The notes under the pieces were generated by a model that saw only the letters and a list, made by a program, of their open reading frames with translations, was not told where the DNA came from and made no database searches. Positions 26,681 through 35,583 of a DNA stretch of 64,000 nt are shown here, one piece after another (the first letter of the stretch is position 1; each line of letters starts with the position of its first letter). Source of the DNA: JBOFWL01 sp051653605 (GTDB taxonomy: Bacteria > Spirochaetota > Brevinematia > Brevinematales > Brevinemataceae); contig JBOFWL010000145.1 of assembly GCA_051653605.1 (NCBI GenBank), forward strand, positions 468,698 to 532,697. The letters are read 5' to 3'. Both the position numbers and the translations under genes were made by a program.

Positions 26681-27244
26681 ATGCAAAAGAAAATTTTTGT
26701 TATTTCCGGCCCTAGTGGGGTAGGAAAAACAACACTCTATAAGAATTGTCTAAAGAGACATCAGGATATTTTTGGATTCTCAGTTTCTGCTACCACACGC
26801 CCAATCCGTTGTGGAGAGGTTCATGGTGTTGATTATTACTTCATCAGTAAGGATGAGTTTGACAATCTCGTAGCGGAGAATAAATTTCTTGAGTGGGAAA
26901 ATAACTACGGTAATTATTATGGCACATTGCAATCAGAAATTGATCGCATTTGGAAAAGTGGTTGCCATTGTTTTCTTGATCTCGATGTCAAAGGCGCTCT
27001 GAATATCAAAAATCTTTTCCCCAATGATTCTGTGCTTATTTTTATTGAGCCGCCTTCATTGGATGCTCTTTCTCAGAGAATTTGTGCTAGAGGTGAAGAG
27101 AAAAATATTTCTAATCGTCTTCAAAAGGCTGAAGAGGAAATATCTCAAAAACACGCCTATGATTACGTCATTATTAATAAAGATATTGCCACTGCCGTTG
27201 ATGAGTTGGACTCTGTTATTAAAAAATCTCTTTCTTTACTATAA
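26681..27244 (+). CDS. gmk: Guanylate kinase
   Basis: A 187-residue kinase that phosphorylates GMP to GDP. P-loop GPSGVGKT at residues 10-17, GMP-binding TTRPIRCGEVHGVDY and EWENNYGNYYGT present, lid region RGEEKNISNRL. It closes the plsX-gmk operon and is followed by a strong terminator. Length is slightly short but complete. Confidence 0.96.
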   Translation: MQKKIFVISGPSGVGKTTLYKNCLKRHQDIFGFSVSATTRPIRCGEVHGVDYYFISKDEFDNLVAENKFLEWENNYGNYYGTLQSEIDRIWKSGCHCFLDLDVKGALNIKNLFPNDSVLIFIEPPSLDALSQRICARGEEKNISNRLQKAEEEISQKHAYDYVIINKDIATAVDELDSVIKKSLSLL

Positions 27245-27245
27245 A

Positions 27246-27270
27246 AAAACCCTCCATCAGGAGGGTTTTT
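27246..27270. terminator. Bidirectional terminator between gmk and serS
   Basis: Stem AAAACCCTCC / GGAGGGTTTT with loop ATCA, A-run before and T-run after, between convergent genes. Confidence 0.9.
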
Positions 27271-27271
27271 G

Positions 27272-28537
27272 TTAGATTATTTCTTGCTTAAAGTAAGGCA
27301 CCAATGCTTTAGGTATTTTTATCGAGCCATCTTTTTGTTGTCCATTCTCAATAATAGCAACAAGTGTTCGGCCAACAGCCAATGCCGACCCGTTAAGAGT
27401 ATGTGCCAGCACCGTTTTTTTATCTTGCGTGCGGCAACGCATTCCCATGCGGCGTGCTTGGAAATCTCGACAATTAGAAATAGATGCAATTTCTTTATAA
27501 TCATTATAAGAAGGCAACCAAACCTCAATATCATAGGTTTTCGCAGCAGAAAACCCCATATCTCCCTGTGAAAGAACTACAACCCGGTAAGGTAACTCTA
27601 ACTTTTGTAGAATCTCTTCTGAAGTTTTCAGCATTCGTTGATGTTCCGCCTCGCTTTCTTCGGGGCGACAAACCGTCACAAGCTCGACCTTATTAAACTG
27701 GTGAACACGAATTAATCCTTTTGTATCTTTGCCATAGGAACCAGCCTCTTTACGAAAAGAGGGTGAGTAAGCGGTGAATCGAAGAGGAAGTAGAGCGTCA
27801 TCAATAATTTCTTCACGATAAATATTAGAAAGAGCAATTTCAGCTGTAGGATTGAGGAATAGATCGCTATCTTTTATCCGGAAAAGATCTTCTTCAAATT
27901 TGGGAAGATTCCCCGTCCCATATAGAGCATCATTGGAGACTACAAATGGGGGCCAAATTTGCTCTGCACCTGCATTAATATTGTGGTCGAGCATGAAATT
28001 GATGATAGCCATTTCTAATCGAGCACCTAAATTGCGAAGGATAGGAAAACCTCTTCCCGAAATCCGAGTTGCTCTTTCAGGCTCCCACATATTTTTTTGA
28101 GATAGAAGTTCATCGTGTCCAAGAGGGGAGAAATCAAAACTTTGAGGAGTGCCCCAACGAGAAATTTCTTTGTTTGTTTCAGCATCGGCACCAACGGGAA
28201 CATCTGGATCGGGGCAATTAGGAATACGCTCTAAAATATGAGTAAGAGCTGTTTCTTTTTCAATCTGCTTAGCTTCAAGCCCTGAAATTTGTTCTTTTAG
28301 TTGCTCTGCTTTTTGAAGAAGGCTTTCGGCTTGAGCTTCATTTTTAGAAGCCTTTGCTGCTCCAATTTCTTTTGCAAGAGTATTTCGTTGAGAACGAATT
28401 ACATCTGCTTCGGCTTGAGCAGCTTTTCTTTCTTCATTAAGTTGAAGAATTTCATCAAAGGCTGCAGCTTCTGCACGAAATTTCATTCGTTCTTTAATTT
28501 CTTGAGGATTTGCGGCAATCTTGTTAATATCCTGCAT
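27272..28537 (-). CDS. serS: Seryl-tRNA synthetase
   Basis: A 421-residue class II synthetase. The N-terminal ~110 residues form the antiparallel coiled-coil arm that grips tRNA-Ser. Motif 2 is FRKEAGSYGKDTKGLIRVHQF and motif 3 contains NGSALAVGRTLVAIIENGQ. AGGAG stands before the ATG; the coiled-coil protein gene ends nine bases upstream, so the two share a transcript. Secure. Confidence 0.97.
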   Translation of the reverse strand: MQDINKIAANPQEIKERMKFRAEAAAFDEILQLNEERKAAQAEADVIRSQRNTLAKEIGAAKASKNEAQAESLLQKAEQLKEQISGLEAKQIEKETALTHILERIPNCPDPDVPVGADAETNKEISRWGTPQSFDFSPLGHDELLSQKNMWEPERATRISGRGFPILRNLGARLEMAIINFMLDHNINAGAEQIWPPFVVSNDALYGTGNLPKFEEDLFRIKDSDLFLNPTAEIALSNIYREEIIDDALLPLRFTAYSPSFRKEAGSYGKDTKGLIRVHQFNKVELVTVCRPEESEAEHQRMLKTSEEILQKLELPYRVVVLSQGDMGFSAAKTYDIEVWLPSYNDYKEIASISNCRDFQARRMGMRCRTQDKKTVLAHTLNGSALAVGRTLVAIIENGQQKDGSIKIPKALVPYFKQEII

Positions 28538-28546
28538 GACAGGCTC

Positions 28547-31459
28547 CTATTTGTTTTTGTCTAGAGTTGTTTCTACTACTATTGAGGGGATTTTAAGTAA
28601 ATTCGCGATATCATCAACTTTCCAGCCTCTGCTATGCAGAGAGATTATTTTTGAGCTATTATCCTCATTTGAAGAAAGAGTAACGCCTCCGCTGGCATCT
28701 TTGAGTAATCGCGAGCTTTTTGTGATAAATTCTTTCATTTTTTCAACACTCTTACGCTCTTGTTCTACATGTTCGAGAAGATGCTCAAGGTTTGTGATGC
28801 TTTCGATGGCTGTTCGTAGGTGTTCTTTATCATTAATAGCTATTGTTAGATCTTGCTGGATTTGTCCTAATTGTTGTTGCAATTCAACAGCGTAGGAGCC
28901 CAGTTCTGAAATTTGAATACTAATCTCTGCCGTATTTGATGCCATATTATTGACCGTATCGATGCTATGAAGCATTTCATCAACCTTACCTTTACGGGAT
29001 TCAAGTTCATCAAGGGCATCTTTTAATTCGTTATAGCGTTCTAGATTTTCTAGAAGCAAACTCTGAATGGCATCCGCTTTTTCTCGCTCGAGGTCAATCT
29101 GGCTGAGAAAGCTTTCAATTCGCCCCATATCTCCCACACTTTGCTGCAATTGGTCTTGAACATGTCGTGCTTCGTCGACATACCGAGAAAGATTGGAAAG
29201 ATTTTGTTCTAGATCCATACTCTGATTTCGGACATCAGAGATTGTACGTTGCCCAATTTTTTGAGAGTTGAGCAATTCGGAAGATAGATGTTCTAGATCT
29301 TTTTTTAGATTTTCTAGTTCTTGTACGCGACCTTGGAATTTTTCCGCGGCAGAGTCGAGACGCTCTAAGGCCTCTGTTTTTTTGACAAAATCAGTGAAGC
29401 GCCGATCGTATTCTTTTACACGATCATTCAAGCGATCAAAATCTTTTTGAGCGGCATCGCGTACTTTTTGTTCTTGATTCCATAATTCTTGCTTGAGTTC
29501 TCCTACATTTTTGCGGGCATTTTCAAGCTGGGTTGCTAAAGCATCTTTTTGATCTCTATTGATTCGATCCGACTCCCGCTTGAAGTCCTCTAAATGTCGT
29601 GCATTCTCTTGGAGGATTTCTTGGCTATCATGGCGGAGAGACTCCATGGTATTTTCATTAATATTGGTGAGGTCGTGAGCAATTTGATCCACAGATTCCT
29701 TTATGGATTGATAAATTGTTTGGGCGTCTTGGACTGTTTGGTTATAGTTTCGCTCCCAATCATCGTGGAAGACTTTTTGGTTGGATAAATGCTCTGTAAA
29801 ATAGGTATCAACTGTTGTTTGCATGCTAGATTGAATTTGGGCAACAGTATTTTGAATATAATCCTGAACTTCTTTAATATATTTTTCACGATTTTCCTGA
29901 AGGCCTTGCTCCATAAGAAGAATCGTTTCTTTTTCATTGTCGAAAGAATGACGAAGCTCTTGAAGCATGTGCTCAAGATCAGGAATATTTGCCATTTTTT
30001 CGTTGATTTCTTCCTCAAGAAGATCTGCTTTTTGAGAAATAGAAGTAAAGTTTTTCTCGTATTCTTGAGTATATTTATCAGCGAGGGTTTTACTAATTTC
30101 TTCAATACTAGACCGCATACGGTCTTCGTTTTCTTGGCGGAAGCTATTTTCTAATTTCCCCATGTTCAATGCAACTTTATTTTGCATATCACCGGTGAAA
30201 ATATCCATTTTCTCATCAATTTTTTCTTCAGCAACTTTAAGAATTTTATTAGCATCGTTAGCAACGGTGTGAACTTGCTCTTTGAGCCTTTCCAGATCAT
30301 CATAGAATACTTTTTCTGCAGTATTAATGCGAGTTTCTGCATTTTGAGTGATTTCTTTAAGCGATTTAGTAATTTCAGACTCTTGGGCAGCAAAAGCCTG
30401 CTGCGTTTGAGAAAGTTGTTGAGAGATTGTATGAATTTTTTCGTCTAAACCCAACTCTAAATGAGTACGCAGATTACTTTCGAGGGTGCGAAGTTCTCTA
30501 ACAATGTTGTCTTCTTGGGTAATCATTTGAGAAATACGAGTTGCCAATTCGCTGTCTAAGGATTCCTGTACTTTTTTGATTTCTTCTTGTACCAAAGCTT
30601 TTTCTTTCTGGAAAAAACCTTGCTGTTGGTTAATATTATCTTCAATATCCATGCGTTGACGATCACTTTTTTCTTTTAGTTCTGTCCAACGATCGATAAT
30701 TTCTTGGGCATTAACTTCTGCCATGCCCCTAAGAACCGTAATTTCATCATGAAAATTCTTTTTTAGGCTTTCTAGGCCTTCTTCAGATTCTGCTCGAAAT
30801 ACGCCCATCTCTGAGTGCATGATTTCTGCAGAAGAATTTAACTCTTGGATACGATTTTGAATATTTTCATCAACTTGTTGAAGCTCTGTTTGAGCAAGAT
30901 TCCTCAACTCATTAAAGTTTGTATTCATTGATTTAAAGAATTGTTCAAGCTCAGCCTGACTTTTCGTTGTGAGAGAAGAAATTAAGGAATCATACTCTGT
31001 TTTGAGAGACTTCATTTCGGATCGAAGCATATCTAAATCTTTCGACCCTTCAAGAACCATATCTCTCATTGAGAGCATTTGACCAATTTTTTTTTCTATA
31101 TCCTCAAATTCAGAGCGCATTCTTTGATAATCGTGTAAAGAGCTACTTACATCACCCATTTCTTGATGCAGGTTGAAAAAGATTTTTTCTCCTTCATCTA
31201 ATGCCTGATCAAATTCATCGATTTTTGCTTGAAGATCGGTAGCAAGCCGATTCATCCGTTCAATTGTAACCTCAGCGGGGATGATTTTATCTTCAAACTC
31301 TTTTTTTCTTTGTTTAAAGTACTGATCCACATGCTTTTCGACGTTACGAATATAATTTTGTAACTGGCGGATATCTGTATTTTTGGTATCTGTCCATCGA
31401 AAATAAAAGAGCAATCCACTGAAGAAAATAAGAGAAACAATGGGAATGATAAATTCCAT
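28547..31459 (-). CDS. Spirochaete-type membrane-anchored giant coiled-coil protein
   Basis: A 970-residue protein. Residues 1-20 are one hydrophobic membrane anchor (IIPIVSLIFFSGLLFYF), after which nearly the whole chain (~30-900) is continuous heptad-repeat coiled coil rich in Glu, Gln, Lys and Asp. The C-terminal ~45 residues change character: SRGWKVDDIANLLKIPS resembles a small helix-turn-helix. This layout is that of the SpiroCoCo-type proteins of spirochaetes, thought to be structural. The C-terminus would be cytoplasmic if the anchor is N-out, or periplasmic otherwise; I cannot tell which. It is upstream of serS in one operon with its own promoter. Confidence 0.82.
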   Translation of the reverse strand: MEFIIPIVSLIFFSGLLFYFRWTDTKNTDIRQLQNYIRNVEKHVDQYFKQRKKEFEDKIIPAEVTIERMNRLATDLQAKIDEFDQALDEGEKIFFNLHQEMGDVSSSLHDYQRMRSEFEDIEKKIGQMLSMRDMVLEGSKDLDMLRSEMKSLKTEYDSLISSLTTKSQAELEQFFKSMNTNFNELRNLAQTELQQVDENIQNRIQELNSSAEIMHSEMGVFRAESEEGLESLKKNFHDEITVLRGMAEVNAQEIIDRWTELKEKSDRQRMDIEDNINQQQGFFQKEKALVQEEIKKVQESLDSELATRISQMITQEDNIVRELRTLESNLRTHLELGLDEKIHTISQQLSQTQQAFAAQESEITKSLKEITQNAETRINTAEKVFYDDLERLKEQVHTVANDANKILKVAEEKIDEKMDIFTGDMQNKVALNMGKLENSFRQENEDRMRSSIEEISKTLADKYTQEYEKNFTSISQKADLLEEEINEKMANIPDLEHMLQELRHSFDNEKETILLMEQGLQENREKYIKEVQDYIQNTVAQIQSSMQTTVDTYFTEHLSNQKVFHDDWERNYNQTVQDAQTIYQSIKESVDQIAHDLTNINENTMESLRHDSQEILQENARHLEDFKRESDRINRDQKDALATQLENARKNVGELKQELWNQEQKVRDAAQKDFDRLNDRVKEYDRRFTDFVKKTEALERLDSAAEKFQGRVQELENLKKDLEHLSSELLNSQKIGQRTISDVRNQSMDLEQNLSNLSRYVDEARHVQDQLQQSVGDMGRIESFLSQIDLEREKADAIQSLLLENLERYNELKDALDELESRKGKVDEMLHSIDTVNNMASNTAEISIQISELGSYAVELQQQLGQIQQDLTIAINDKEHLRTAIESITNLEHLLEHVEQERKSVEKMKEFITKSSRLLKDASGGVTLSSNEDNSSKIISLHSRGWKVDDIANLLKIPSIVVETTLDKNK

Positions 31460-31487
31460 AAATCCAGCCTTTTCAAAGTATTTCTAT

Positions 31488-31516
31488 ATTATAACTCTAT
31501 TTTCAAAATATTTCAA
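31488..31516 (-). promoter_or_regulatory. Promoter of coiled-coil protein-serS operon
   Basis: On the minus strand TTGAAA, 17-bp spacer, TATAAT, ~29 bases before the ATG at 31459. Confidence 0.75.
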
Positions 31517-31535
31517 AAATGAAATGCGAATCTAT

Positions 31536-31564
31536 TTGATTTTTTTATGAAATATTTGTATACT
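31536..31564 (+). promoter_or_regulatory. Promoter of RDD-protein gene
   Basis: TTGATT, 17-bp spacer, TATACT. The TSS should be near 31571, so the in-frame ATG at 31567 would be untranscribed or at the very end; the start is the later TTG. Confidence 0.7.
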
Positions 31565-31587
31565 GAATGATCGATAGGAGGATATCC

Positions 31588-32250
31588 TTGGATACACATC
31601 TAAAATCACGTTCGCTTAAATTTGCTCCCGCTTGGAAAAGAGCTGCTGCATTTGTTTTTGATAATTTACTATTAACCTTGTTTCTTTCGGTCTTAATAGC
31701 TCTTGTTTATGGCAATGATATTTCCCAGCTTTATCAGAGTGTCAAAGAATACGGTGGGTTAAATCTTATGCAGCAAGAGGGCTTGTTTACTTCTCAGATA
31801 GAAATTCTTCGTCAGAGCCCTAAAAATGTACAAGATTTCATTTATGTTCAAAATGTTATCTCAACAAGATATTATTACCTAATTTATGTTTATTTTCAAG
31901 TTCTTACGATAGGATATTTTGCTTTTTTCTGGTATGTCTCAGGGCAGACTCTAGGGGCAATTATTTTTGGAATACGTGTTATTCATAAAAATACTGGCCG
32001 CATGACAATTATAAATGCGCTTTTACGTTCTTGTCTTCTTAAAATTTATGAATATTTATACTATATCCCTGCTTTTATTGTTGTCGAGCCTATGCTTCAA
32101 CAAAGAATTCATGATAAATTATCCAATACTGTAGTTATTGAAAATAAAGATTGGCAAGATTTCGAGGATGATATTCAAAAGATGATCAATGGAGAGATTA
32201 AACATCAAGATGATAAGTCTGTTCCTTCTGATCGTGATGATGAAAAATAA
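31588..32250 (+). CDS. RDD-family membrane protein
   Basis: About 220 residues with hydrophobic helices at ~18-38, ~100-125 and ~165-185. The first helix is preceded by PAWKRAAAFVFDNLLL, matching the Arg...Asp spacing of RDD domains, and GQTLGAIIFGIRVIH plus the late helix complete the family pattern. RDD proteins are implicated in ion exchange in some bacteria but most are uncharacterised. The TTG at 31588 has AGGAGG just upstream; the ATG at 31567 is ahead of the likely transcription start. The C-terminal tail is charged. Single-gene unit ending in a terminator. Confidence 0.8.
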   Translation: MDTHLKSRSLKFAPAWKRAAAFVFDNLLLTLFLSVLIALVYGNDISQLYQSVKEYGGLNLMQQEGLFTSQIEILRQSPKNVQDFIYVQNVISTRYYYLIYVYFQVLTIGYFAFFWYVSGQTLGAIIFGIRVIHKNTGRMTIINALLRSCLLKIYEYLYYIPAFIVVEPMLQQRIHDKLSNTVVIENKDWQDFEDDIQKMINGEIKHQDDKSVPSDRDDEK

Positions 32251-32268
32251 AATCTCATACCATAAATA

Positions 32269-32293
32269 AAAAAGTCCCTTTTGGGACTTTTTT
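32269..32293. terminator. Bidirectional terminator
   Basis: Stem AAAAAGTCCC / GGGACTTTTT with TTTT loop between the RDD gene (+) and the putative anti-sigma gene (-). Confidence 0.88.
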
Positions 32294-32582
32294 ATTGCAC
32301 AGGTTTATTTAGCCAACGATCATAACTTTCTTCAAGGATTATTTCTTTTTCCCCACCAATATAAGATTGATTTTTAACAGCAAGCAATTGCCCTGTTTTA
32401 TGTAGACCTATATACAGGCCAACACTAACAAAGATTAAAGCAGCGACTTTCCACCATCTTTGGCCTTGCTTTGATTTTCGAATCATCATTAAGATTTCTT
32501 GTTCTTGCTTTATGCTAGGAAATGGCGGTTCTTGAGAGCGAAAATATTTTTTTAAAATGGTATCAGAGTCTAGGTTTTTCAT
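32292..32582 (-). CDS. Small one-helix membrane protein, putative anti-sigma factor
   Basis: A 96-residue protein with a charged cytosolic N-terminal half (residues 1-40), one membrane helix (WKVAALIFVSVGLYIGL, ~43-60) and a short periplasmic tail. Its gene overlaps the end of the ECF sigma gene by 20 bp, the typical place for a cognate anti-sigma factor. It lacks a recognisable zinc-binding ZAS motif, so the call rests on context and topology, not homology. Function therefore inferred. Confidence 0.55.
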   Translation of the reverse strand: MKNLDSDTILKKYFRSQEPPFPSIKQEQEILMMIRKSKQGQRWWKVAALIFVSVGLYIGLHKTGQLLAVKNQSYIGGEKEIILEESYDRWLNKPVQ

Positions 32583-33132
32583 AAGGGTGCCCTCCTAATT
32601 TTTCTCGGATTTTTTCACGTGCATAGAATAATCGATTTTTAATAGCACTCTCACTGGTGCCACACATCTCCGCAATTTCTTTAATCGAATAATTTCCATA
32701 ATAGTAGAGTTCTACGGATTCAAGCATATCTTTTGGAAGGCTTTTCAACACCTGCTCGATATTATATTTCTCGATGATGGCATCTGCTCCACCGCTAGTA
32801 GTGGCGTATGTTTCTAAATCATCTCCTGTAAAAGAATTAACCATAGAATTTTTCTTTTGCTTTTTATATTCTTTAAATGCAAAATTGAGGATAATTCGAT
32901 AGGCATAAGTTGAAAGCTTTGCTTGATTGCGGAAATTCTTCAGGCTTTTATATATTAATAGAAAAGCTTCGTTGATTAATCCATCCATTTCTCGCACAGG
33001 AAGCGATAATATTCGTCGAAAAATGGAAACAGCCATAGGGTAATAGTTGTGATAAATTTTTAAAAACGCCTGTTCATTCCCAGCAAGAACTTCTCTAGCT
33101 GCTTGGAGAATCTCTTCCTCGGTATATTTCAT
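32563..33132 (-). CDS. ECF-type RNA polymerase sigma factor
   Basis: A 189-residue sigma-70 family member. Region 2 covers the first ~100 residues (EQAFLKIYHNYYPMAV and the later TYAYRIILNFAFKEYKKQ), and region 4 lies near the C-terminus (LYYYGNYSIKEIAEMCG then SAIKNRLFYAREKIREKL, a helix-turn-helix). The ATG has GGGG/TAGA upstream. It overlaps the putative anti-sigma gene. No clear housekeeping promoter is visible upstream, so it may depend on its own activity; the inducing stress is unknown, though the metal ATPase ends 46 bp upstream... on the same strand, so read-through is possible. Confidence 0.88.
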   Translation of the reverse strand: MKYTEEEILQAAREVLAGNEQAFLKIYHNYYPMAVSIFRRILSLPVREMDGLINEAFLLIYKSLKNFRNQAKLSTYAYRIILNFAFKEYKKQKKNSMVNSFTGDDLETYATTSGGADAIIEKYNIEQVLKSLPKDMLESVELYYYGNYSIKEIAEMCGTSESAIKNRLFYAREKIREKLGGHPYEKPRL

Positions 33133-33178
33133 TTTCTACCCCTATATGATACTAAATATCTAAAGAGAGTCTTAATAT

Positions 33179-35140
33179 TTACAAGCGAGGATTTATATTT
33201 TTGCCTTGGATGCGGATTGAGTTTAAAATAGCAATGATGGATACTCCCACATCAGCAAAGATACCCTCCCATAGGGTGGCAAGGCTCCCTACGGCGAGCC
33301 CCATGACAGCAAATTTCACAACAAATGCTAAAATGATATTTTGCATTACAATAGATCGTGTTACTCGGGCTGCGTTCATGGCACTAACAATTTTTGAAGG
33401 CTCGTCTGTTTGGATGACAACATCAGAGGTTTCGATTGCTAAATCTGAACCGATTGTCCCCATTGAGATTCCGATATCACTTAGTGCTAAAACGGGGGCA
33501 TCGTTGATCCCATCCCCAGTAAAGGCGATAATCCCTTTGTGAGTTTTCTTAAATTCACTAACAAAGGCAGCTTTGCCATCAGGAAGAAGTTCGCCATAGG
33601 CGTGATCGATCCCTATTTCTGCAGCAACTTCTTCAACAATCTCTTTTTTATCTCCAGAAAGCATAATAACGGTAACTCCATACTGGTGAAGTAGTTTAAC
33701 CGTTGCTTTAGCATCTTTTTTAATCTCATCAGATAGGATTAGCGAACCTACAAAAACGCCGTCAATAGCGCAGTAGACACTAGTTTTTGCTGTTTGTAGT
33801 ACGATTTCTGGTAGATTGATATTGTTTTGCGTCATCAGAGCCGCATTTCCGACAAGAACTTCTTTTCCATCTAATGTAGATTTAAGCCCATGCCCAGAAA
33901 TTTCTTGAGTATCCGCAAATATTTTAGGATTATAATTTCTTCTTTTAGCATACTCACAAATAGCTCTTGCAATAGGGTGAGTGCTTTTTTGCTCTATTCC
34001 GGCAACAACAGAAAGCAGGTTTTGAGCAGTCATACTTGCTTCACAGTGGATATTCTGCACAGTGAAGACACCATCTGTCATTGTTCCTGTTTTATCGGTG
34101 ATGAGGTATTTTAGGTTGGTTATGGCTTCGAGGTAATTTCCTCCTTTAAAGAGAACACCGTTTCGTGCAGCCAGACCAATCCCTCCAAAATAACCCAATG
34201 GCACAGAAATAACAAAGGCGCATGGGCATGAAATAACCAACACAATACATGCTGTATACACCCACCGATTGAGGTCGTAGGCTTGCCCCGTTGCCAAAGC
34301 GTAGATTAGAGGTAATACGACAATCAGTAATGCCAGTACAGCCACCGCTGGGGTGTAAATATGAGAGAATTTTCTCATAAATGTTTCGGTTGGAGCTTTG
34401 TTTTGAGCGGCTTTTTCCACCATTTGGAGAATACGAGCCAGTGTGCTTTCTGTGAAAATTTTTGTGGTTTTTATTCTGATGGTTCTCTCATCTGAAATCA
34501 TCCCTGCAAGTATAGTGCCATTTGTTTCAATTGAGCGAGGTACACTTTCTCCTGTAAGAGCCGACGTATTAAACGCCGATTTAGGGCTTAAGAGAATACC
34601 ATCTAGAGGCACTCTTTCGCCTGTTCTTATTTCGATAATAGTACCAACAGTGATTGCTTCTGGTTTTGTGGGGATGATGTTTTCCCCATCTACCACATAG
34701 GCCGTATCAGGACGAACTTCGAGTAGGGCACGGATATTTTTTCGCACGTTTCCAGAGGCGGTTTCTTCAAATAGCTCACCTATGAAATAGAATACCATGA
34801 TACCAGCGCCTTCTGCATACAGCCCAAGTAAAAACGCAAGGATACTAGCGATCGTCATCAGGGTTACTTCATTGAAAAAATCTCCCATCCGGATAAGTTT
34901 GAAAAAGCTAACAAGAATATCTGACATTACTAATCCGTAGGCTATTAGGTACCATGCTAGGCTTACGTAAGGTATTATGAAAAATTTAACATGAAATGTT
35001 TCTAGGAGGATCCCCGATGTTACAATAATAAAGGCGATTGCCCCTTTTATGATTTCTCTTCTAATACGTTGATCGTCGTGGTTATCCTGGACTTTACAAC
35101 CAGCACAGCATGCATTTTCTGTTTCATGAGTATGAGACAT
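33179..35140 (-). CDS. P1B-type heavy-metal-transporting ATPase
   Basis: A 653-residue P-type ATPase with eight predicted membrane helices. Membrane motif SCPCAF, phosphorylation motif DKTGTMTDG, TGES actuator loop (ALTGESVPR) and hinge GDGINDAPVL are all present. The last helix region ADVGVSIIAILNS and the CPC suggest a Zn/Cd/Pb exporter (P1B-2, ZntA/CadA-like). The short N-terminus is metal-rich (HTHE, CCAGC) but lacks a full GMTCxxC domain. AAGGAGG precedes the ATG. The gene lies divergent from msrAB across a 443-bp spacer. Confidence 0.9.
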   Translation of the reverse strand: MSHTHETENACCAGCKVQDNHDDQRIRREIIKGAIAFIIVTSGILLETFHVKFFIIPYVSLAWYLIAYGLVMSDILVSFFKLIRMGDFFNEVTLMTIASILAFLLGLYAEGAGIMVFYFIGELFEETASGNVRKNIRALLEVRPDTAYVVDGENIIPTKPEAITVGTIIEIRTGERVPLDGILLSPKSAFNTSALTGESVPRSIETNGTILAGMISDERTIRIKTTKIFTESTLARILQMVEKAAQNKAPTETFMRKFSHIYTPAVAVLALLIVVLPLIYALATGQAYDLNRWVYTACIVLVISCPCAFVISVPLGYFGGIGLAARNGVLFKGGNYLEAITNLKYLITDKTGTMTDGVFTVQNIHCEASMTAQNLLSVVAGIEQKSTHPIARAICEYAKRRNYNPKIFADTQEISGHGLKSTLDGKEVLVGNAALMTQNNINLPEIVLQTAKTSVYCAIDGVFVGSLILSDEIKKDAKATVKLLHQYGVTVIMLSGDKKEIVEEVAAEIGIDHAYGELLPDGKAAFVSEFKKTHKGIIAFTGDGINDAPVLALSDIGISMGTIGSDLAIETSDVVIQTDEPSKIVSAMNAARVTRSIVMQNIILAFVVKFAVMGLAVGSLATLWEGIFADVGVSIIAILNSIRIQGKNINPRL

Positions 35141-35583
35141 CAGAAGCCTCCTTAAAAGTTAGTTTTTGTTTTCTTAAAATTGCCTATCAGAACAAGGAGA
35201 TTATATCTTTAATAAGAGATGGTTTACAGTTAGACTACAACAACCGAATTTATTCCTTCAAAACTAAAAATGATCTGAATTCTCAAGACAATTTCTTGAA
35301 TTATCTTGGAAAGAGGCTTTATAATGTACTTATATATAATTTAATCATATTTTATCTACTTATTAAAATAATAATCAATATTAGTTGATATAAAGGGAGA
35401 ATTTTCTTTATATTTTGCTTTTAATGATCATTTTTTTTATTATTCTGAGGTGAAAATATTCATATATCTATATACGCCTTATTATAGCACTATATATAAA
35501 GGGAGTCAATATTATTGTTTCCTTCAAAACGAATCAAAAATATAGCAGCATAACTTATACAATTATAATAGAAGGAGGATTTT
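35141..35583. other. AT-rich spacer between zntA-like gene and msrAB
   Basis: 443 bp, strongly AT-rich. It holds the zntA-like ribosome site (AAGGAGG on the minus strand, near 35152), an msrAB -10-like TATAAT at 35564 with AAGGAGG at 35572, and two exact copies of ATATAAAGGGAG (35388-35399 and 35494-35505). A plus-strand frame stays open from inside the ATPase gene through 35388; its composition (Ile/Leu/Asn-rich) and lack of a ribosome site make it a doubtful gene. Nothing else recognised. Confidence 0.5.
35388..35505 (+). repeat. 12-bp direct repeat ATATAAAGGGAG, two copies
   Basis: Exact copies at 35388-35399 and 35494-35505, 106 bp apart, in the spacer upstream of msrAB. They could be duplicated promoter/ribosome-site-like pieces or a regulator-binding motif; by chance alone such a repeat is possible in AT-rich DNA. 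Confidence 0.45.

Noticed and set aside
35110..35388. 92-codon ORF running out of the ATPase gene
   Set aside because: Its ATG is inside another gene, no ribosome site precedes it, and the product is Ile/Asn/Leu-rich like random AT DNA; noted as a spacer oddity.
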